From Pseudomonas phenolilytica (GTDB taxonomy: Bacteria > Pseudomonadota > Gammaproteobacteria > Pseudomonadales > Pseudomonadaceae), in the NCBI RefSeq assembly GCF_021432765.1, contig NZ_CP058908.1, forward strand, positions 3,000,001 through 3,064,000: a DNA stretch of 64,000 nt, written 5' to 3'. Both the position numbers and the translations under genes were made by a program. Within the stretch, counting starts at the first letter, position 1. Each line of letters opens with the position of its first letter. The notes under the pieces are model-generated. The model saw nothing but the letters and a program-made list of their open reading frames with translations. It was not told the DNA's origin and searched no databases. This document shows positions 59,127 to 64,000 of this stretch, piece by piece.

Positions 59127-60305
59127 TCAGGCCACGCCGAGAATCAGGCCGCTCGTGGGAACCCCGGTGCCGGCGGTGACCAGCACGTGCTCGACGTTGT
59201 CGACCTGGTTGGCGGCGCTGCCACGCACCTGGCGCACGCCCTCGGCCACGCCGTTCATGCCGTGGATGTAGGCCTCGCCGATCTGCCCACCGTGGGTGTT
59301 GATCGGCAGCTTGCCGCCACGCGCATGGTGCCCCGCACGGACGAATTCCTTGGCTTCGCCCTTCGGTGCGAAGCCGAACGCTTCGAGCTGCGGCAGCACG
59401 AACGGTGTGAAGTGGTCGTAGATCACCGCGGTCTGGATCGCGTCCGGGCCGACGCCGGCCTGGCGGTAGAGCTCGCGGGCCACCACGCCCATTTCCGGCA
59501 GGCCGGTGATGTCGTCGCGGTAGAACGAGGTCATCGACTGCTGCCCCGGCGCCATGCCCTGCGAGGCGCCCTTGATGATCACCGGCTTCTGCTTGAGGTC
59601 ACGGGCGCGCTCGGCCGAGGTGATGACCATCGCCACCGCGCCGTCGGACTCCTGGCAGCAATCGAGCAGGTGCAACGGCTCGCAGATCCAGCGCGAGGCC
59701 TGGTGCTCTTCGAGGGTGATCGGCTTGCCATAGAAAAAGGCGTTCGGGTTGGTCGCGGCGAAATCGCGCGCCGCCACGGCAACGCGGCCGAAATCCTCCG
59801 AGGTGGCGCCATAGGTGTGCATGTAACGCTGGGCGAACATGCCGATCCACGAGGCCGGCGTGTGCAGCCCATGGGGCATGTACCAGCCGTAGTTGACGTT
59901 CTCGAAGATCGGCGTGTTGCCGAAGCCGTAGCTGCCGTTGCCGAAGCGATACCAGGAGCGCTCGTTCATCGCCCGGTAGACGACCACGGTCTTGGCCACG
60001 CCGGTGGCCACCGCCATCGCCGCGTGCATGATCGGCGCACAGGCGGCGCCGCCGCCATGCGGGATCTGCGAGAAGAAGCGCACCTGCTCGCAGCCGAGCA
60101 GCCGGGCGATCTCGAATTCAGGTACCTTGTCCAGGGTATAGCTGCTGAAGCCGTCGACCTCCTTGGGGTCGATGCCGGCATCCTCCAGCGCAGCGAGGGT
60201 CGCCTCCATGGCCAGGCGCAGCTCGGTGCGCCCGGAGTTCTTGGAAAATTCTGTAGCGCCCAGGCCGACGATGGCGGCCTGACCGGAAAGATTGGGTTGG
60301 CTCAT
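59127..60305 (-). CDS. ltp2: Ltp2-like steroid side-chain aldolase (SCP-x family)
   Basis: A 392-residue SCP-x thiolase-fold protein starting MSQPNLSGQAAIVGLGATEFSKNSGRT. Segments FSQIPHGGGAACAPIMHAA, WYRFGNGSYGFGN, IYDHFTPFVLPQLEAFGF and PINTHGGQIGEAYIHGMNG match Ltp2 (Rv3540c), a retro-aldolase that removes propionyl-CoA from the hydrated C17 side chain and requires the DUF35 domain of ChsH2. The ATG at 60305 has GGAGG eight bases upstream. The operon also holds chsH1 and chsH2, as in the igr locus. Confidence 0.88.
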   Translation of the reverse strand: MSQPNLSGQAAIVGLGATEFSKNSGRTELRLAMEATLAALEDAGIDPKEVDGFSSYTLDKVPEFEIARLLGCEQVRFFSQIPHGGGAACAPIMHAAMAVATGVAKTVVVYRAMNERSWYRFGNGSYGFGNTPIFENVNYGWYMPHGLHTPASWIGMFAQRYMHTYGATSEDFGRVAVAARDFAATNPNAFFYGKPITLEEHQASRWICEPLHLLDCCQESDGAVAMVITSAERARDLKQKPVIIKGASQGMAPGQQSMTSFYRDDITGLPEMGVVARELYRQAGVGPDAIQTAVIYDHFTPFVLPQLEAFGFAPKGEAKEFVRAGHHARGGKLPINTHGGQIGEAYIHGMNGVAEGVRQVRGSAANQVDNVEHVLVTAGTGVPTSGLILGVA

Positions 60306-60324
60306 GAACACTGCCTCCGGTTGA

Positions 60325-60744
60325 TCATGGCAGGGCCACGGTGACCGTTCCGGTCACGTGGTTGCCCATGGAATTGCTGCCCTTGAGGCTGACGACGACG
60401 CGCTTTGCGGCTTCGTCGCGCTCGCTCACTTCACCGCTGAAGGTCATGCTGTCGCCCGGAAAATTGGGCGCACCGAGTTTGATCTTCAGGTCCGAGAAGC
60501 GCGCCTGCGGCCCGCTCCACTGCTCGATGAAGCCTTGCACCAGCGCGCTGGTGGTGAGGATGTTCATGAACACATTCGGGGCGCCCTGAGCACGCGCCGC
60601 CTCGACGTCGTGGTGCACCGGTACGTAGTCGCGGGTGGCGATGGCGCCGCCGGCAACCAGGGTTACGGTGATCGGTATCTGTTTTTCCGGCAGTTTTTCG
60701 CCGAGGGTGACGTCAGCGAATGCCTTGGTTTTCTTCGAGGTCAT
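60325..60744 (-). CDS. chsH1: ChsH1-like MaoC hydratase subunit
   Basis: A 139-residue single hot-dog protein starting MTSKKTKAFADVTLGEKLPEKQIPITVTLVAGGAIATRDYVPVHHDVE. It lacks a clear D-x4-H hydratase motif, as ChsH1 does, and has the ChsH1 features FMNILTTSALVQGFIEQWSGPQARF. With ChsH2 it forms a heterotetramer hydrating the side-chain enoyl-CoA. It overlaps the end of the ACAD gene by 32 bp and lies 19 bp before the ltp2 start. Confidence 0.85.
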   Translation of the reverse strand: MTSKKTKAFADVTLGEKLPEKQIPITVTLVAGGAIATRDYVPVHHDVEAARAQGAPNVFMNILTTSALVQGFIEQWSGPQARFSDLKIKLGAPNFPGDSMTFSGEVSERDEAAKRVVVSLKGSNSMGNHVTGTVTVALP

Positions 60745-61849
60745 ATTTCCATCCCAGCGTGTCGTTATTGGCAAGCCACTGTCCGAGTCGGTCGAGGGTG
60801 GCGGCAGGTCCGCCCAGGCTCTGGCCCAGGTCACGGCTCCAGTACAGGTAGCGATGGATCGGGTAGGTCAGATCGACGCCGATGCCACCGTGGACGTGCT
60901 GCGTCTTGTGGCCGATCTGGTGGCCGGCTTCGCACGCCAGGTAGCGCGTGGAGAGCGCCTCCGAATCGCTGCCCAGGTTCTGCTCCAGGCGATAACAGAG
61001 CTGATAGAGCGATGAGCGCAGCGCTTCGAGGACGATGTAGGAGTCGGCCATGCTCATCTGCACCGCCTGGAAAGAGCCGATGGCGCGATCGAACTGGCGC
61101 CGCTCGCTGACATAGGCCACGGTGCGACGAATTTGCTCTTCGCTGACGCCCAGCTGCAGGGCCGCCGTGGCGGCGATGGCGCGCTGCTCCAGCCAGCCCA
61201 GCGCAGCAGCCGGCAGCACCTGTTCAGGCGTCAGCCGCACGTCGCGGCAATGCAGGTCGGCGACGGCAAGGCCATGGTTGGCCACGCCTTCGACACGCTC
61301 GATGCCTTCGCCACACGGGTCCAGCAGCACCAGCCGGGGCCCCTCGATGCATTCGGCCACCACTAACAAACGGTCGGCCTGGGAAGCCAGGGGCACCGCG
61401 CCCACCGCCCCGGACAAGGTCAGTTGACCAGCCACCTCTGTTATCTGCAGGCCGATGCCCCGCCCCGCGGCCAGCCCGGCAAGAGACAGCGAAAACAGCA
61501 CACTGCCCTCCGCGGCTTGGGCCACCAGACCGGCGTGCGCCTGATCGCCCCATTGCGCCAAGGCTGCGGCCGACAGCTGATGCTGCCAAAGCGGTACCTG
61601 AGCCAGGCTCGCGCCCTGGGCCTGCAGCACGCAGAGCAAGTCGGTCATGTTGAGCCCGCTGCCGCCGTTCGCTTCCGGTATCCCCAGCGCATGCAACCCG
61701 GTTTCGATGCAGGTTTGCCACAGCTCACCCATGTACGGCTCGCCCGACAGCTCCCAGGCGCGCAGGCGATCATCGGTGCAGTAATCACGAAACAGCCCGT
61801 CCGCCATTTCGGCGATGGCGCGCTGCTCGTCACTGAACGAGAAATCCAT
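60713..61849 (-). CDS. ChsE-type acyl-CoA dehydrogenase subunit, pair 3, short partner
   Basis: A 378-residue ACAD-fold protein: MDFSFSDEQRAIAEMADGLFRDYC, RRQFDRAIGSFQAVQMSMADSYI, and HVHGGIGVDLTYPIHRYLYWSRDLGQSLGGP near the end. The NEIQR tail is absent. It lies 10 bp behind chsH2, as in an igr-type operon, and is the likely partner of the 57947-59116 subunit. An overlap of 32 bp with chsH1 suggests coupling. AGGAGG precedes its ATG. Confidence 0.84.
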   Translation of the reverse strand: MDFSFSDEQRAIAEMADGLFRDYCTDDRLRAWELSGEPYMGELWQTCIETGLHALGIPEANGGSGLNMTDLLCVLQAQGASLAQVPLWQHQLSAAALAQWGDQAHAGLVAQAAEGSVLFSLSLAGLAAGRGIGLQITEVAGQLTLSGAVGAVPLASQADRLLVVAECIEGPRLVLLDPCGEGIERVEGVANHGLAVADLHCRDVRLTPEQVLPAAALGWLEQRAIAATAALQLGVSEEQIRRTVAYVSERRQFDRAIGSFQAVQMSMADSYIVLEALRSSLYQLCYRLEQNLGSDSEALSTRYLACEAGHQIGHKTQHVHGGIGVDLTYPIHRYLYWSRDLGQSLGGPAATLDRLGQWLANNDTLGWKYDLEENQGIR

Positions 61850-61858
61850 GAGGCCTCC

Positions 61859-62839
61859 TTAACCGGCTACGGGCCGGAACTGGGGCAGCGTCAGCCGCTC
61901 GTCGAAGGTGTTGAATTCGACCTGCAGGCGCTGGCCGACCTTCAGTTCCCCCGGCTCCACGCCGACCAGCCCGGCGACCAGGCGCACGCCTTCGTCGAGC
62001 TCGACCAGGCCGATGGGGTTGGGGTGGTCGAACGGGGCGACTTCCGGGTAGTGCATGACCACGAACGAATACAGCTCGCCCTGCCCGCTGGCCTGCACGT
62101 GGTCCAGCTCGAAGCTGTGGCAGGTGCTGCACACCGGAGCCGGCGGATGCTGCAGGGTCTGGCAGGCGGTACAGCGCTGGATCAGCAACTTGCCCTCGCG
62201 GCAGCCATCCCAGAAGAAGCGGCTGTCGTCGCTGATGCCCGGTAGCGGGCGCATCGCCTTGGGCGCTTCGGTTTCCGCCGCGGCCGGCTCGGCGGCCTTC
62301 GGGCGCTCGGCGGGCTTGAACTTGAATACGCGAAACAGCAGCTCGCCGACGCGCTCGTCGTCGCCCTCTTCCTGCTCGACGAAGTAGGTCATGATCGCCG
62401 TGACGAAGAAGCCAGTCCCCAGGGCGGTGGTCTTTTCCTCGCTGATGTGGTCGATGCGGCTGTTGTAGTACAGGCGCTCGCCCACGTGCAGGTAACGGTC
62501 GAAGCTCAGCTCCGAGTTCACCGCGACCACGCCCGGGTAGCCGTAGGCCTCGATGTCCTTGAGGATCTCGAAGACGTTGGCGGCGGTGGAGCCCGGGGCG
62601 AAGTTGTCCAGATCCAGGCCAGCCATCCCCCAGACCTGCAGCATGGCCGGTGGCGCCACCACATCCGGGTAGCCGGCGTCGCGCGCGGCGGCCGGGTCGG
62701 TATACAGCGGATTGTCGATGCCCATGACCTCGCACCAGTGGCGGATCATCGGCGCGTTGACCGCATCCCAGGCGTTCACCCGGCCGTACTCGCGCCCGAC
62801 TGTGGCCTGCAGTTTTTCTATCAGCTCTTGATCAGCCAA
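61859..62839 (-). CDS. chsH2: ChsH2-like MaoC-DUF35 fusion
   Basis: A 326-residue fusion. Residues 1-175 form a MaoC-type hot-dog half (NAWDAVNAPMIRHWCEVMGIDNPLYTDPAAARDAGYPDVVAPPAML), a Lys/Pro/Ala-rich linker spans 178-198, and residues 200-326 are DUF35 with a zinc ribbon C223-x2-C226 and C237-x2-C240. In mycobacteria the MaoC part pairs with ChsH1, and the DUF35 domain binds Ltp2. The start is TTG 62839 with GGAGG five bases upstream; earlier frame is not coding. Domain order is the reverse of the fusion at 28772-29710. Confidence 0.88.
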   Translation of the reverse strand: MADQELIEKLQATVGREYGRVNAWDAVNAPMIRHWCEVMGIDNPLYTDPAAARDAGYPDVVAPPAMLQVWGMAGLDLDNFAPGSTAANVFEILKDIEAYGYPGVVAVNSELSFDRYLHVGERLYYNSRIDHISEEKTTALGTGFFVTAIMTYFVEQEEGDDERVGELLFRVFKFKPAERPKAAEPAAAETEAPKAMRPLPGISDDSRFFWDGCREGKLLIQRCTACQTLQHPPAPVCSTCHSFELDHVQASGQGELYSFVVMHYPEVAPFDHPNPIGLVELDEGVRLVAGLVGVEPGELKVGQRLQVEFNTFDERLTLPQFRPVAG

Positions 62840-62897
62840 GTTAGCCTCCTGATGGATCTGTCTGGACGCCGCCGCCGGCGGCATCACCGGGGTTGCA

Positions 62898-63680
62898 TCA
62901 ATGCTGGTCGGCGTTGGCGGCATCGAGAAACGCGGGTTTCTCGCCACCGCCGTGCAGCAGCAGGTTGGTTCCACTGAAATAGGTCGCCATGGGCGAGGCC
63001 GCGAAAAGGCAGGCATTGGCGATGTCGTCCGGCTCGCCCATGCGGCCGGCCGGGATAGTGCGGCCCACCGCCTGGATGCCGGCCTCGTCGCCGTAGTGCA
63101 GGTGCGATTGTTCGGTGCGAATGAGGCCGGGACTGATCGCCGCGACGCGCACCTTCGGTGCCCACTCCACCGCCAGCGAACTGACCAGCGCCAGCACCCC
63201 GGCCTTGGCCGCACCGTAAGCCGCAGTACCCGGCGACGGGCGTAGCGCGGCAACGCTACCGATGAACAGGATCACCCCGCCGCCATCGCGCTGCATGAGC
63301 CGGTTGGCCTGCTGGGCGACGTTCAACGGCGCGATCAGATTCAGCCGGATGATCCCCTCGTGGAACCGCGGCGAGGCGGTAGCGGCCTCGGCGGCCGGGC
63401 TGCCACCGGCGTTATTGATCAGTACGTCGAGGCGCCCGTAGCGCTCGTCGATGGCGGCGAACAGCGCCACCAACGAGTCGAGGTCGCGCACGTCGACGGC
63501 GATGAACTCGGCCACCCGGCCGCCACCTTCAGGCAGACGCTCCGGCGCCTGGCGGCCGCAGACCACCACATTCGCCCCGGCCGCCAGAAAGCGGCTGGCG
63601 ATCACCGCGCCGATGCCTTTGGTGCCGCCGGTCACCAGTACGGTCTTGTCGAAAAAATTCAGGTCTGCTGGGGCATCCAT
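62898..63680 (-). CDS. Short-chain dehydrogenase at the head of the igr-like operon
   Basis: A 260-residue SDR: VTGGTKGIGAVIASRFLAAGANVVVCGR, NNAGGSPAAEA, catalytic Y-x3-K in AAYGAAKAGVLALVSSLAVEWAPK, and ISPGLIRTEQSHLHYG. It lies 58 bp before chsH2 on the same strand and so probably starts the operon; it might oxidise a side-chain or ring hydroxyl. ATG 63680 has GAGGA seven bases upstream. Its C-terminus (GGGEKPAFLDAANADQH) is longer than typical. Confidence 0.83.
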   Translation of the reverse strand: MDAPADLNFFDKTVLVTGGTKGIGAVIASRFLAAGANVVVCGRQAPERLPEGGGRVAEFIAVDVRDLDSLVALFAAIDERYGRLDVLINNAGGSPAAEAATASPRFHEGIIRLNLIAPLNVAQQANRLMQRDGGGVILFIGSVAALRPSPGTAAYGAAKAGVLALVSSLAVEWAPKVRVAAISPGLIRTEQSHLHYGDEAGIQAVGRTIPAGRMGEPDDIANACLFAASPMATYFSGTNLLLHGGGEKPAFLDAANADQH

Positions 63681-63742
63681 CGCTCAGTCCTCGTGCAAGC
63701 AGCAATGGCCCCACTGTATTGACCTGGCCGAGGCGGCTCGTC

Positions 63743-63758
63743 GTCTGAACGGACGATG
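63743..63758 (+). promoter_or_regulatory. Strong copy of the cluster's 16-bp element in the divergent region before 63819
   Basis: GTCTGAACGGACGATG on the plus strand, identical to the copy at 41338-41353. It ends 60 bp before the ATG of the plus-strand hydratase gene. As the core is palindromic it may also serve the minus-strand SDR-igr operon starting at 63680. Confidence 0.65.
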
Positions 63759-63818
63759 AGTCGACCAAGCCCGCACCGAACAATCGCGGCAACTATTCGC
63801 CTGAGGAGCTGGGCCGTC

Positions 63819-64000
63819 ATGAGCCAAGCAGAAGAACGCAGCGTCCTGATCGATCGTCCCGCCGAAGGCGTTGCCCGCCTGCGCCTGAACCGCCCGGCGG
63901 TGAACAACGCCCTGAGCCTGGAACTGCAGGCGCTGCTGGCCCGGTACTTCAGCGAACTGGCTGACGACGCCTCGGTGCGCTGCATCCTGCTGACCGGCGG
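63819..64000 (+). CDS. Enoyl-CoA hydratase family protein, 5' part only
   Basis: ATG 63819 with GAGGAG upstream opens MSQAEERSVLIDRPAEGVARLRLNRPAVNNALSLELQALLARYFSELADDASVRCILLTGG, the N-terminal strand-helix pattern of crotonases (V-A-x-L-x-L-N-R-P-x-x-x-N-A-L ... D-x-x-V-R-x-I-x-L-T-G). The frame runs off the window at 64000, before the active-site loops. Its promoter carries a strong copy of the 16-bp element, so it belongs to the same regulon. Confidence 0.85.
   Translation, partial: MSQAEERSVLIDRPAEGVARLRLNRPAVNNALSLELQALLARYFSELADDASVRCILLTG

Noticed and set aside
1-64000. CRISPR arrays, rRNA or tRNA genes
   Set aside because: No regularly spaced direct repeats, no cloverleaf-like sequence with a T-loop GGTTCRANTCC match, and no rRNA-like stretches were seen.

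Overview
The window looks like chromosomal DNA of a high-GC gammaproteobacterium of the Pseudomonas/Stutzerimonas type. The oscA-sbp-cysT-cysW-cysA sulfate-uptake locus at the left end is arranged as in pseudomonads, and most of the rest is a steroid (cholate/testosterone-type) catabolic supercluster like those known from cholate-degrading Pseudomonas. Assignments come from reading motifs and recalled family resemblance; no database search was run.

Layout. 1-7.7 kb is housekeeping: a clipped gene start, oscA, sulfate ABC transporter, a PhoD-like metallophosphatase, a DedA membrane protein and a small hypothetical. 7.7-15.8 kb (all minus strand) holds an enoyl-CoA hydratase with a KshA-like Rieske oxygenase, two paralogous LuxR-type regulators, an RND/MMPL exporter broken by a frameshift, and a YCF48-like protein. 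15.9-28.5 kb (minus) is a C/D-ring and beta-oxidation block resembling the actinobacterial KstR2 regulon: ipdF, fadA6, a paired acyl-CoA dehydrogenase, echA20, ipdC, a second hydratase, ipdB, ipdA and a TesB/HsaC extradiol dioxygenase, most joined by 4-bp ATGA overlaps. 28.8-30.9 kb is a DUF35-MaoC fusion with an SCP-x-type thiolase/aldolase. 31.1-33.2 kb is a periplasmic PQQ quinohaemoprotein dehydrogenase (plus). 33.3-41.2 kb (minus) is SDR, SDR, SnoaL-like, OYE, FATP-type acyl-CoA synthetase, metallo-beta-lactamase-fold protein and DUF1302. 41.4-45.8 kb (plus) is an MFS transporter, TesD/HsaD hydrolase and a 2,4-dienoyl-CoA-reductase-like enzyme.

Between 45.8 and 50.5 kb the catabolic cluster is interrupted by AT-richer DNA: a DUF5334-like secreted protein, a compact five-gene minus-strand cassette of unknown function (HTH-like protein, DUF4258-like protein, uracil-DNA-glycosylase-fold protein, small Cys-containing protein, degenerate kinase-like protein), a decayed molybdenum-hydroxylase fragment and an Ala-rich protein. 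From 50.5 to 63.7 kb the steroid cluster resumes on the minus strand: DUF1329, an acyl-CoA synthetase, two acyl-CoA dehydrogenases, a KstD-like flavoprotein, and a nearly exact counterpart of the mycobacterial igr operon (chsE-type dehydrogenase pair, chsH1, chsH2, ltp2), headed by an SDR. A divergent enoyl-CoA hydratase runs off the right edge.

How it fits together: synthetases, paired dehydrogenases, MaoC hydratases and SCP-x aldolases would shorten the C17 side chain; KshA with a KstD-like enzyme would open ring B; the TesB and TesD homologues would cleave the aromatised ring A; IpdA/B/C/F, EchA20 and FadA6 would dismantle rings C/D. MFS, MMPL, YCF48, DUF1302 and DUF1329 proteins form an envelope/transport set. 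Main new observation: a 16-bp element, GTCY-N4-RGAC-GATG, lies about 57-140 bp upstream of at least seven of the cluster's transcription starts and in weaker form at three more, always in the same orientation to the gene. It is a candidate operator for the cluster, possibly for the resident LuxR-type regulators, and no TetR (KstR-like) repressor is seen.
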